A stretch of 61,917 nucleotides of DNA from a virus. The stretch is taken from positions 1 to 61,917 of the IMG/VR virus record IMGVR_UViG_3300014839_000001, one strand, 5' to 3'. This document shows, piece by piece, positions 22,337 to 30,353 of this stretch; the stretch's first letter is position 1, and the number at the start of each line of letters is the position of its first letter. The position numbers and the translations under genes are program-made. A model generated the notes under the pieces. It saw only the letters and a list, made by a program, of their open reading frames with translations. It ran no database searches and had not been told where the DNA came from.

Positions 22337-23063
22337 TGCAATCAGGGCCGCACGATATATTTTCAGTTATTTCTTCATCTATTTCGTCATACGGAATTTC
22401 ATCAATGAAAATTCGTTCTCCATGCAAGCGCGTAAGACGAACTCCTAATTTCCGAGATTGAAAAGAGCGGCGTTCAAACGTTTCTGGAAAAAGCTTTCGT
22501 ACTTTTTTCCAATACGCAATGCTAGTCGCCTTCACGCACCCAATACAGTTGTTATTCCGAAACCCAAAACCGTACATAGCCGGAAGTTCAATCCCGACGT
22601 TTGCCACCAAATCCAAACACATTTGTTTTGTGTAACCCTCATCGCGCAATACCCAGTCCAAACGAAGTTCAGGGTTATTGGCGTCAAGGCGGTCAATGCG
22701 TTTTATCTCATCTGCGGTCATTCCAAACACATGAATGTCGCTAGGGAGTTGATATTGAAATCTAGGAATTTTTTTCATTTCAGTAGTGCATCTTGCGCCA
22801 GATATACCAGCCATATATCGCGTTCGTTCAAAAACGTCATCGATTGAAACGTATTTTGACGAGCTTATTATTTCAACGTCTTTGTGAAGCCACTTTTCAA
22901 CCGACTTCAAAAAAGTTTTATTCGATGGATGCTCGCTAGAAAGTACGTTGCAATAAACGAGACGTACACGGTCAACGTCATATTTTTTTAGTGCCAAGTA
23001 CGAAGCAGTCGCAGAAGCGGCACCGCACGAAAACCAAACAACAACCCGGCGTTGCTTGCGCAA
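22320..23063 (-). CDS. PAPS-reductase-family protein
   Basis: The 247-aa protein opens with a PP-loop variant (VWFSCGAASATASYLAL) and has ARCTTEMKKIP and NNNCIGCVKA, hallmarks of the adenosine-phosphosulfate reductase/DndC fold. Cellular members reduce PAPS or supply sulfur. Phage copies are widespread; roles in DNA sulfur or other modification have been suggested for relatives but not shown here. It overlaps the exonuclease by 17 bp. Confidence 0.88.
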   Translation of the reverse strand: MRKQRRVVVWFSCGAASATASYLALKKYDVDRVRLVYCNVLSSEHPSNKTFLKSVEKWLHKDVEIISSSKYVSIDDVFERTRYMAGISGARCTTEMKKIPRFQYQLPSDIHVFGMTADEIKRIDRLDANNPELRLDWVLRDEGYTKQMCLDLVANVGIELPAMYGFGFRNNNCIGCVKATSIAYWKKVRKLFPETFERRSFQSRKLGVRLTRLHGERIFIDEIPYDEIDEEITENISCGPDCNDNAD

Positions 23064-23064
23064 G

Positions 23065-23406
23065 TTATTTCCCTTCCTCGATCATTGCCTGTATCGCCAG
23101 AAAGTCTTCCTGCCGAATTGCGATCAGTTTCAATCCCTGAATGTTGACCATCATCGCAGGTAGCATCCCTGGCGGTGTTGAAAACGCTTCACGCGTGATC
23201 TTCTCGAATTCGTCCTTGTTGATCGAGTACGACCCGCTGTTTGTGATCCGCGTTTCCACCAGAAACCCGCAAAGCGTGTTGTCACGCCTGTTGAACCAGT
23301 GACGGCCCGAGTTTACTTGTTTCGATCCACCAGGAAGCTTGCCAACCCGCTCCTCTTCGCGGCGAGCCTTCCGCTGTTTGTTAGCTTGTTTCCAAGGGGT
23401 GTCCAT
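23065..23406 (-). CDS. PD-(D/E)XK-like resolvase/nuclease candidate (113 aa)
   Basis: SGRHWFNRRDNTLCGFLVETRITNSGSYSI and then PAMMVNIQGLKLIAIRQEDFL match the small phage nuclease family whose core reads D...xxECKTT. Here the core is D...VETRIT, with Arg in place of the usual Lys, which may alter or abolish catalysis. Context with recombination genes supports the family call. Confidence 0.6.
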   Translation of the reverse strand: MDTPWKQANKQRKARREEERVGKLPGGSKQVNSGRHWFNRRDNTLCGFLVETRITNSGSYSINKDEFEKITREAFSTPPGMLPAMMVNIQGLKLIAIRQEDFLAIQAMIEEGK

Positions 23407-23680
23407 TGTCTACCTCCACCACTGAAATTTCTTTGATCGCCATCGCAAAATTCTCAGCTATTTCAACTTGATTAAACCCCGAAAGAGATGCCCCGAACTC
23501 AGCGTCAAGGATTTCCTCTATCAGCGAACCAAAGTCTTCTTCAGCGCATTCTTTCATCATTTCAATAAGCGCTTCCCAATCGTTTTTTCCTTCAGCTTTC
23601 AATTCCAAAAAGTATTCTTCGTCAAACCACATTGAAGACAAAACCTTTTCTTTTTCAATTTTTATCTTAATTGTCAACAT
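23381..23680 (-). CDS. hypothetical acidic protein (99 aa)
   Basis: Acidic and helical (FDEEYFLELKAEGKNDWEALI, EMMKECAEEDFGSLIEEILD). GGAGAAAAAAG precedes the start. It overlaps both neighbours. Function unknown. Confidence 0.7.
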   Translation of the reverse strand: MLTIKIKIEKEKVLSSMWFDEEYFLELKAEGKNDWEALIEMMKECAEEDFGSLIEEILDAEFGASLSGFNQVEIAENFAMAIKEISVVEVDNGHPLETS

Positions 23681-23867
23681 TCTTTTTTCTCCGTTTCGTC
23701 CATGCGGCGAACCGATTCACTGACTCAACACAACATCTACCAATGTCAGCGCGGACTGAGTAGTTGCAGGCGTCCGTCATCTTTCCGTTCCTGACCGGCG
23801 AAAGGTAAATCTTGGCAACGATTTCAGCAGGCTTCCCGCATACATCGCACGTTCTAAGTCGTGCCAT
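23667..23867 (-). CDS. zinc-ribbon protein (66 aa)
   Basis: MARLRTCDVCGKPAEIVAKI...DACNYSVRADIGRCCVES. A CxxC and later CC suggest one zinc site. Two adjacent ATGs (23870, 23867) overlap the RecA stop; the second is better spaced from GAGGAGG. Confidence 0.7.
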   Translation of the reverse strand: MARLRTCDVCGKPAEIVAKIYLSPVRNGKMTDACNYSVRADIGRCCVESVNRFAAWTKRRKKNVDN

Positions 23868-25681
23868 CATGCCTCCTCGATTGAAATTGTCAGTTCTTTG
23901 GTTTTCTCGCCAATGAGCCATTCCAACTCTTCGCGCATGTCGTCATTGTCAATGAGAAGTTTCTTGAACCTTGATTCGGTTCCCGACCACGGCTGCTTCT
24001 CTGAGTCAATGTAAGTGAAGGTGTTTCCGCTGCGCGTGATTGCACCGTCTTGGAGCCCCAAGTTGATGATTTCAACTTCATGATCGATACAGCCGTTCTC
24101 GGTATCAAAGAGAAACATGCCAGCCATTTCCGGTCGAGCTGTCTTTTGCTTTTCAGCTCGCACCATAACCCACTGGCCTACTGGTACGTCCGTAGCGACG
24201 AGCTTTCCCTTCTTGGCAACCTGCTTTGACCGCTTCTCCTTCTTCTCGCGCTTCAGTTCCAACCGAATAGATGCGTAGAATTTCAACGCTCGACCACCAG
24301 GAGTCGTAATGCCGCCATAACCACTGATTTTGTCAATGACTTGATTCGTCCAGATGAAAAGCGTCTCATCATTAACCGTGGTGACTCGACGCAATGCGCG
24401 GCTCATCATCCGGGCTCGACCCGCTGTGCGATCCTCACCTTCCTCCGGGTCTTTGTTCAGTTCTTCGTTCGGCAGAAGCGACGCCACCGAATCAATTGTC
24501 ACAATATCGGCACCTTCCGGGCCAGCGAGAAGCATCAGAAGTTTGATCGTCTCTTCCGCCGTGCTCGGCCGGTGAATCAGCAACTCGTCTATGTCGCCGC
24601 CAAGCTTCTTGAACCACTTGGAATCAAAGATGCCCTCGCTATCGATGAGCGCGCATAGCTCGCCCCGCTGCTGAGCCAACACCATTGTCATGTACGCAAG
24701 AAACGATTTGCCGCTTGAATTGTGAGAGCAAAGGCCATCGGCAAAAAAGGTTTTGGTGCTTGTACCAAAAACGCAAACTTCTTGTTCCCCAACATACCGC
24801 ACTTTTTTCACTGTTGCATAAACGTCTCGACCGTCAGTATACCCGTTCTGCCCATGTGTGGTGAATGCCTTACCAACCCAAAACTTGTTGTCAAACCTTT
24901 TTGGTTTCACTTGACCCAAAAAACGCATGACTTCAGGAACACCACCGCAAACATAAACGCCATGACAGCCAGTACCATTTCCGTTTGCTGACCTGTGATG
25001 AACTTGAAAACCAAGTTTTTTCATTAATTCAAGTGCGTAATCCAACACAACGCCCTCGTTTTGAGAAAAGCCAAACCGGCCGCCACTAAGCCAACCTTCA
25101 CCATCAACTAACCCCGCCAAGTATGTTGCCGCTTCCGCATTTTCAGGCTTGTCCCAGCGATCCCCCAACCAAAGTATTTTGTCACCAACTGAAAGATTGC
25201 GCGACGTTATCCACATCGGCGATTTATATGTTTTGTTCAAGGTCAACCACCCGTGACTTGCGCTAGCCACAGTTTTTGTTCCCTTGTCCGTTGTAATTTC
25301 AAAACACGGCAATACCCGCCGATTGTTGCGCCCCATTGTTGACAATTGAAGTTTACGCTTTTTTCCTCGTCCACCTGGCCCAAATTCGTCAAACCCGACC
25401 AACTCATTACCGCATTTCAGTTCTTCTGCTGGCAACCATTCCAGGTCAGACGTAAGGATCGCCGTATCAGGCGAAACACAGTAATCGCCAAAGATTTCAA
25501 CATGACGACCGCGAGGAAACCCGCCGCCCGTAATTCGTTCTACTGTGAGACTTCCGCACGGCACGCGCTTGACCTCGTATTTGTCATCGCTGGCGAACCC
25601 GAGCACTGGGGCTTTCATTGCCGTGTTGATAGCGCTGGCTAAAGCGGCGGCAGGTGAAGCAGTCCTTCCTTTGCGCGCCAT
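23867..25681 (-). CDS. recA: RecA recombinase interrupted by an intein
   Basis: The 604-aa precursor would splice to a 350-aa RecA. N-extein residues 1-67 end VEIFGDY and C-extein resumes SSGKSFLAYM, rebuilding the P-loop GDYSSGKS. Downstream are the Walker B-like VTIDSVASLL, LFIWTNQV and GGRALKFYASIR loops of RecA. It forms filaments on single strands for strand exchange. ATG 25681 (MARKGRTAS) overlaps the upstream TAA as TAATG; no strong ribosome-binding site, so coupling is likely. Unspliced protein cannot bind ATP. Confidence 0.93.
   Translation of the reverse strand: MARKGRTASPAAALASAINTAMKAPVLGFASDDKYEVKRVPCGSLTVERITGGGFPRGRHVEIFGDYCVSPDTAILTSDLEWLPAEELKCGNELVGFDEFGPGGRGKKRKLQLSTMGRNNRRVLPCFEITTDKGTKTVASASHGWLTLNKTYKSPMWITSRNLSVGDKILWLGDRWDKPENAEAATYLAGLVDGEGWLSGGRFGFSQNEGVVLDYALELMKKLGFQVHHRSANGNGTGCHGVYVCGGVPEVMRFLGQVKPKRFDNKFWVGKAFTTHGQNGYTDGRDVYATVKKVRYVGEQEVCVFGTSTKTFFADGLCSHNSSGKSFLAYMTMVLAQQRGELCALIDSEGIFDSKWFKKLGGDIDELLIHRPSTAEETIKLLMLLAGPEGADIVTIDSVASLLPNEELNKDPEEGEDRTAGRARMMSRALRRVTTVNDETLFIWTNQVIDKISGYGGITTPGGRALKFYASIRLELKREKKEKRSKQVAKKGKLVATDVPVGQWVMVRAEKQKTARPEMAGMFLFDTENGCIDHEVEIINLGLQDGAITRSGNTFTYIDSEKQPWSGTESRFKKLLIDNDDMREELEWLIGEKTKELTISIEEA
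24719..25480 (-). mobile_element. intein in RecA P-loop with LAGLIDADG motif (254 aa)
   Basis: The intein begins CVSPDTAILTSDLEWLPAEE (block A) and has block B (VASASHGWLTL), one dodecapeptide motif YLAGLVDGEGWL near residue 120, block F and the ending FADGLCSHN before extein Ser. All splicing residues are present: Cys1, His-Asn at the end, Ser+1. Only one clear LAGLIDADG motif is seen, so the nuclease may be a dimer or partly decayed. Confidence 0.92.
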
Positions 25682-25893
25682 TAAGGGTACGCTACTTTCA
25701 TGAGCACTTCGAACCGAATCGCCTTTCCAACATGCGGGCACCCAACGTGCGTTTCAAAACTCACGCACCCTGCGCCGTCACGCCTTATAAGTGGTTGTTC
25801 ATCTGATTCGATCAAAAGTTGGTCATGAACAGCCTTTGACGCAGCAGAAACCAACCGCTTTGTCAACTGACCCTCTGGTGAATTAGCGTCCAC
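25681..25893 (-). CDS. hypothetical protein (70 aa)
   Basis: Start GTG 25893 with GGAGGGTTAACC upstream. GAGCVSFETHVGCPHVGKAI carries C and H residues that might bind metal. It ends overlapping the RecA start and likely aids RecA translation. Confidence 0.65.
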   Translation of the reverse strand: MDANSPEGQLTKRLVSAASKAVHDQLLIESDEQPLIRRDGAGCVSFETHVGCPHVGKAIRFEVLMKVAYP

Positions 25894-26161
25894 GGTTAAC
25901 CCTCCTTGACATTTTTGCTACCTTGTTCTTGGCCCGACGTTTCTTCTTCATTTTCAACGCATGAACCCGCGCACCCGGCTTCTCTTTCGTGACAACCAAC
26001 ATTCCGCTCTTACGCTTTTTGCTGATCTTCGTAACAAGTTCGGACTCACGTATTTTGTGAAGCTGATCCTTGAGTGACAACTTCTCCGCGATCTGGCCAG
26101 GAATTAAAAGGCCCGATGCGCGTTTAGCCCACTTTGGTTTGTCTTTGTTTTCAAGCGGCAT
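25883..26161 (-). CDS. basic hypothetical protein (92 aa)
   Basis: MPLENKDKPKWAKRASGLLI..., very rich in Lys/Arg at the end (KMKKKRRAKNKVAKMSRRVN). ATG 26161 (26170 is alternative) overlaps the upstream gene. Probably nucleic-acid binding, by composition only. Confidence 0.6.
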   Translation of the reverse strand: MPLENKDKPKWAKRASGLLIPGQIAEKLSLKDQLHKIRESELVTKISKKRKSGMLVVTKEKPGARVHALKMKKKRRAKNKVAKMSRRVNRGR

Positions 26162-26591
26162 TGTCGTCATCCCACAATTTCTTCGGCGGGTCGTTCCTCG
26201 GTTTCCACTCCGGACTTTCCGCCGCACGTTCAACAGACGGGTCGGGCGGTATCTCGGTCACTGAGTCATCGCTATACGCAACGGCATACTTGCCACTCGT
26301 ATAAACAGGATCGCAAACCAAAAGCCGACCATGCGGGCAAGTAATTATTTCGCGGTGCCCATCCTTCTTTGGCAATCTGAATGTCAACTCAGCTTCATCT
26401 TGGCTAACAGTGATATGTTCAAGAACCAACCCCGGCAGCCCTTCTGCTACAGCAAATTGCAAATCCGCTCCCACATACAATTCGCCATCACCCTCAAAAA
26501 AGATCGTGAAGCCATCTTTTTTGCCGTTCTTCCTTTTCACTTTTGTCGCAACAACATGCCGACCGATGAAATACTCAGGCTTTGCTTGCAT
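26151..26591 (-). CDS. hypothetical protein (146 aa)
   Basis: Beta-rich N-terminal two-thirds (FTIFFEGDGELYVGADLQFA), then an acidic Pro-rich tail. It overlaps the end of the polymerase gene by 17 bp, so is in the same transcript. No family recognised. Confidence 0.7.
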   Translation of the reverse strand: MQAKPEYFIGRHVVATKVKRKNGKKDGFTIFFEGDGELYVGADLQFAVAEGLPGLVLEHITVSQDEAELTFRLPKKDGHREIITCPHGRLLVCDPVYTSGKYAVAYSDDSVTEIPPDPSVERAAESPEWKPRNDPPKKLWDDDNAA

Positions 26592-29500
26592 TTTGACTTC
26601 TTGCCCTCCGCTTTCTTTTGTGGAGAAGATTAAAAGCCTTCACATAATTTTCATCTTCAATTCCCCAACACTGAGGTTCCTCTTGCATCGTTCCAGTGAC
26701 ATCGAAGAACCGGAAACCTAGCGGCCCATCGAGGTTGAATGGATTGCGTATTGAACCATCAAAGCAAAAGACAGCGCCACGGCACTTCTCTGCCATGAAT
26801 TTCAAGTATGCGTATTCCTCCGTTTTGGCTTCGTCTACGATCAACTCGAATGGAAGACCGTTTTCATCTACCACCAGGAGAAGCCAACTCTTACCTCTTC
26901 CCATTGCCGATGCTTTCTTCTTTAGAATGTCACCGGCAGGAAGATTCGGAACCCAAAACAATTTTGAGACACTGGCTCCTCGTGGCGTCAATGGCACTTT
27001 ACGTTCGAGCCCCAAATGCTTCCATCCCCTTGAACTCTCCCGCCGACCGGCATGCTTCGGTTTCATCGTTTTCAAGTCCATTGCCTTCGGATGATTGAGG
27101 AGGAAGCCAAGAACATGCAACGTCTCTTCATCACTATCCGTAGGCTTGATGCCAAAGCTCCTGAATGCCCCTACAGCAGCCAAAGCTTCCACTGAGGGTT
27201 GTTTTACCGCCGCCTTCGGCAAACGCTCTCTGAAGTCTTCCAGTGAGCTATACGGCTGCTTTGCTAGAATCGCACGCAACGCAACCGGGCCGATTCCCCT
27301 GACACGCGCCAAACCGACGAAAATTTCAGTGGATTTCGGGCCTCGTGTGAATCCTGCGGCAGAAAGGTTGACATCGGGAGGAAGCAGTTTGAATCCCTCG
27401 TCCTTCGCCGCTGCAATGTAACGATGCTTTTCTGGATAGACATCAAGTAACGAAACGAAGAACTCTTGCGGGTGATGACATTTCAAGTAAGCTGACTTGA
27501 CAGCGAGCCGACCATACGACGTTGCGTGAGCCCTTGCGAAGCCGTAGCCTTGAAACGAATTCATCAATTCCCAAACCTCGTCAGCCTCTCCCTGAGAAAC
27601 CTTTTTCAACGCCTTCTTCATGAAGATCGGTTTGAATTTGCCAAAGGCTTCTTTCGCTCCCCTACCGACTCCCTTAGCAAGCTTGATCGCGTCAAGCAAC
27701 TGCTGAGCTTCGTCGTGGTCGAGCCCGACTTCGTACCCAAGTTCAAGAATCTGTTCTTGAAAAATCGGGATACCGTAAGTCTCTTCCAGCACGTCTTTGA
27801 CAACCTTCGACGTGTAATCAACCTCTTCGATCCCTTTGCGCCGCCGATTGTAGATGGTGTGATAACCAGGACGAGTCAACGACGGGCGGTAAATCGCAAC
27901 CGACGCAATCACGTCTGACTCTTTTTCAACCTCTACTTCGATGCAACCCTGCCGGTTCGTGCTCCCCTGCAAAGTGAAAACGCCTTCGGTTCGTCCGCTG
28001 CGAAGCATCTTGAACGTCTCAGGGTCGTCAGTCGGTATCTGCCGAAGGTCAAGCGGGTTTTTGCCGAGTGAACTCAGGCATCGTGAAATTACGCTCAGAT
28101 TCTTGAGCCGCAGGAAATCGCCCTTGTTGAACCCGAACTTCTCGATGTTCTTGTAATCGAACTGGGTGACAAGTTTTCCCGACGACGCAATGAGATACAT
28201 CGGTACCCAATCCTTCAACGGACGTTCAGCGGTTCCGAAGACCCAGCCGCATGCGTGCTGGCCCACGCTCTTCAGATTGTCAAAGACTTCAGAAGCCAGC
28301 TCGTAAATTTCAGGATAAGTGTCTTTGAGCGCTGTGTAAACGTCTTCCTCTTCATCGACCATGCCCGAGTCGATCATCTGCGGAAGCAAGTTGGCGATCT
28401 CATCCTGAATCTCTTTTGAAATTCCGAGGCTTTCTGCAACCAGACGGAACGAAGAGCGGTTGGCCAGCGTTTGATAGTTGCCTATCATCGCAACCTGCCC
28501 CTCGCCTTCCAGCTCGACCATTCTCTCCAAGACGATTTTCATGAAGTCGTCATAGCGGTCGTGCTCAATGTCAATATCAATGTCCGGCAGCTTCTTTCGC
28601 TGCGGGTTATAGAATCGCTCGAATGTCAGTTTGTCGGCAATCGGATCAACATCGTGAATGCTAAGACAGTAACAAACAAGGGAGCTGGATGCCGACCCTC
28701 TTGTGTTTGTCAAGATGCCTTGCTTCGCAGCCGTCCTGATGAAATAAGACATGAGCAGCAGGTAGTGGGCAAAGTCGCCCATCGCGCTCAGCTCGTGCTC
28801 AAACCGTTCCTTGGCGATCTTGCCATGCTTCCGACTAATCCCCTTGAGCCGCGAACTACTGAGATTGCGAATTTTTTCAATCGGGTTATCGTAGCCCGAG
28901 AACGGAATTGAATATGAAAATGAGTCCAAAGCACTCAGCCGAACGTTTGACTCCTTGACAATTTCCATGATATTGTCACAAGCCCCGCTAAGCCCGTCAG
29001 TCCGTTCTTCCAGTTCTTCCATTGACTGTAAATGCGCAGTCCAGTAGCAATAATCTCTGACAAACCCCGATATTTGGTGCTCGTCTGACTGAACGCGGTG
29101 CGTATCTTCCTTCGCCCAATTTTTCATCTTTGAACTGAGCATTGAAATATGGGCTTTGCGTTGCGAGACAGTCTGATAGTGCGAATCGTTTGTCAACACA
29201 ACCGGCGTCCTAGTGATTGCGGCCAACCTCAGCAAACGTTCGCGTACTCGATCCTCAGCCTCGCACATACCCTCGTAGGCCACGAACCCTTTGTCCATAA
29301 ACGAAGGATGACCGTGGTTCTGAATTTCAATGTAGAAATTCGGGAAAATCGTTTTCATGCTATCGATGTAGCAAGAGGCGGCATAAAGATCGGGCTTCAT
29401 GCCGATCAAGAGCTGCGCCAATTCGCCACCAAGGCAACCAGTCATGAAGACATTGTGATGAAGAGGTTGCGGCGCTCGCTCGATCATCGCATTTAATGAA

Positions 29501-29883
29501 ATTCGCGGCCGGTAGTAGAAATTCTCCGGCTGCATTGAAAACGTTGACCAAGCAACAAGATTCTTGTAACCCTCGGCGCTCAGCGCAAGAACGGTCAGGT
29601 GCCGAGCCGACTTGCGTACTTCCTTATCTCTGACGCCTAAAATTTCATCAGAAACAGTATAGAACTCTTCCCCCAAAATCGGTTTAATGCGCGCTTCCCG
29701 ACATGCTCTGTAAAAAGGAGGAACGCTACCCATGTGGCCGTGCTCTGTAAGCGCAGCCGCGCCCCATCCCAATTCGACGGCGCGTGCAACCACATTCTTT
29801 GGCGACCCAAACCCGTCAAGGAGGCTAAAGGTACTGTGGACATGCAAGTCGCACGCTTTTTTTACACGCGCCGTCTTTCGCAT
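26575..29883 (-). CDS. dnaE: DNA polymerase III alpha subunit (DnaE-type)
   Basis: The 1102-aa replicative polymerase starts with a PHP domain (CDLHVHSTFSLLDGFGSP, ALTEHGHMGS). The catalytic PDIDIDIEHDRYDDF motif lies near residue 440, RGSASSSLVCY before it, and AIKLAKGVGRGAKEAFGKF and FARAHATSYGRLAVKSAYLK after it. A helix-hairpin-helix region follows (VRGIGPVALRAIL). Phages with their own DnaE are fairly uncommon and usually have large genomes. It pairs with the DnaB-like helicase and primase nearby. Confidence 0.95.
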   Translation of the reverse strand: MRKTARVKKACDLHVHSTFSLLDGFGSPKNVVARAVELGWGAAALTEHGHMGSVPPFYRACREARIKPILGEEFYTVSDEILGVRDKEVRKSARHLTVLALSAEGYKNLVAWSTFSMQPENFYYRPRISLNAMIERAPQPLHHNVFMTGCLGGELAQLLIGMKPDLYAASCYIDSMKTIFPNFYIEIQNHGHPSFMDKGFVAYEGMCEAEDRVRERLLRLAAITRTPVVLTNDSHYQTVSQRKAHISMLSSKMKNWAKEDTHRVQSDEHQISGFVRDYCYWTAHLQSMEELEERTDGLSGACDNIMEIVKESNVRLSALDSFSYSIPFSGYDNPIEKIRNLSSSRLKGISRKHGKIAKERFEHELSAMGDFAHYLLLMSYFIRTAAKQGILTNTRGSASSSLVCYCLSIHDVDPIADKLTFERFYNPQRKKLPDIDIDIEHDRYDDFMKIVLERMVELEGEGQVAMIGNYQTLANRSSFRLVAESLGISKEIQDEIANLLPQMIDSGMVDEEEDVYTALKDTYPEIYELASEVFDNLKSVGQHACGWVFGTAERPLKDWVPMYLIASSGKLVTQFDYKNIEKFGFNKGDFLRLKNLSVISRCLSSLGKNPLDLRQIPTDDPETFKMLRSGRTEGVFTLQGSTNRQGCIEVEVEKESDVIASVAIYRPSLTRPGYHTIYNRRRKGIEEVDYTSKVVKDVLEETYGIPIFQEQILELGYEVGLDHDEAQQLLDAIKLAKGVGRGAKEAFGKFKPIFMKKALKKVSQGEADEVWELMNSFQGYGFARAHATSYGRLAVKSAYLKCHHPQEFFVSLLDVYPEKHRYIAAAKDEGFKLLPPDVNLSAAGFTRGPKSTEIFVGLARVRGIGPVALRAILAKQPYSSLEDFRERLPKAAVKQPSVEALAAVGAFRSFGIKPTDSDEETLHVLGFLLNHPKAMDLKTMKPKHAGRRESSRGWKHLGLERKVPLTPRGASVSKLFWVPNLPAGDILKKKASAMGRGKSWLLLVVDENGLPFELIVDEAKTEEYAYLKFMAEKCRGAVFCFDGSIRNPFNLDGPLGFRFFDVTGTMQEEPQCWGIEDENYVKAFNLLHKRKRRARSQNASKA

Positions 29884-29885
29884 TG

Positions 29886-30323
29886 TTACTTCGCGCTCTT
29901 CTTCGCGGCTCTCTCTGCCTTAGCCGCTGCTTTCTCAGCAGCCTCGCGACGGGCTACGGCCTTGTCAGCCTTCTCCTGCGCTACGTCACGCAGTACCTTG
30001 CCGTTCTTGCTCGTCGTAGAAGGCAGAGCGTCCTTGAGCTTTTTCAACGGGTTAGCCTTCAGCGCAATCTTCGCCGGTCGTGCAGCGAAGGTCGTCTCTT
30101 CACCCGTTCGAGGATCAGTGCCCTTCCTCTTCGGCTTTGCCAGCCTGAAAACAGGCGTGATCTTGACAAGCCCGAATAGGTTGATCGTCTCGCCTGCTTC
30201 AAGAAGCTCCTCGATCACGTAACCAAGAGACTCGTAATAATCCTTCTCTTGAGTCTTGTTTGCGAATGGAATATCCATCGCTTCCGATACACGCTTTTTC
30301 AACTGCGCAGGTGTTACCGCCAT
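29886..30323 (-). CDS. HU/IHF-like DNA-binding protein with basic tail
   Basis: The 145-aa protein resembles HU: YESLGYVIEELLEAGETINLFGLVKITPVFRLAKPKRKGTDPRTGEE, the helical arm and beta-hairpin of the family, then a Lys/Ala-rich helix (RREAAEKAAAKAERAAKKSAK). HU proteins bend DNA and assist replication initiation. It is placed between polymerase and SSB-like genes. Confidence 0.85.
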   Translation of the reverse strand: MAVTPAQLKKRVSEAMDIPFANKTQEKDYYESLGYVIEELLEAGETINLFGLVKITPVFRLAKPKRKGTDPRTGEETTFAARPAKIALKANPLKKLKDALPSTTSKNGKVLRDVAQEKADKAVARREAAEKAAAKAERAAKKSAK

Positions 30324-30353
30324 CTTGTACCGCCTTTCAGTCCAGGGGTGAAA

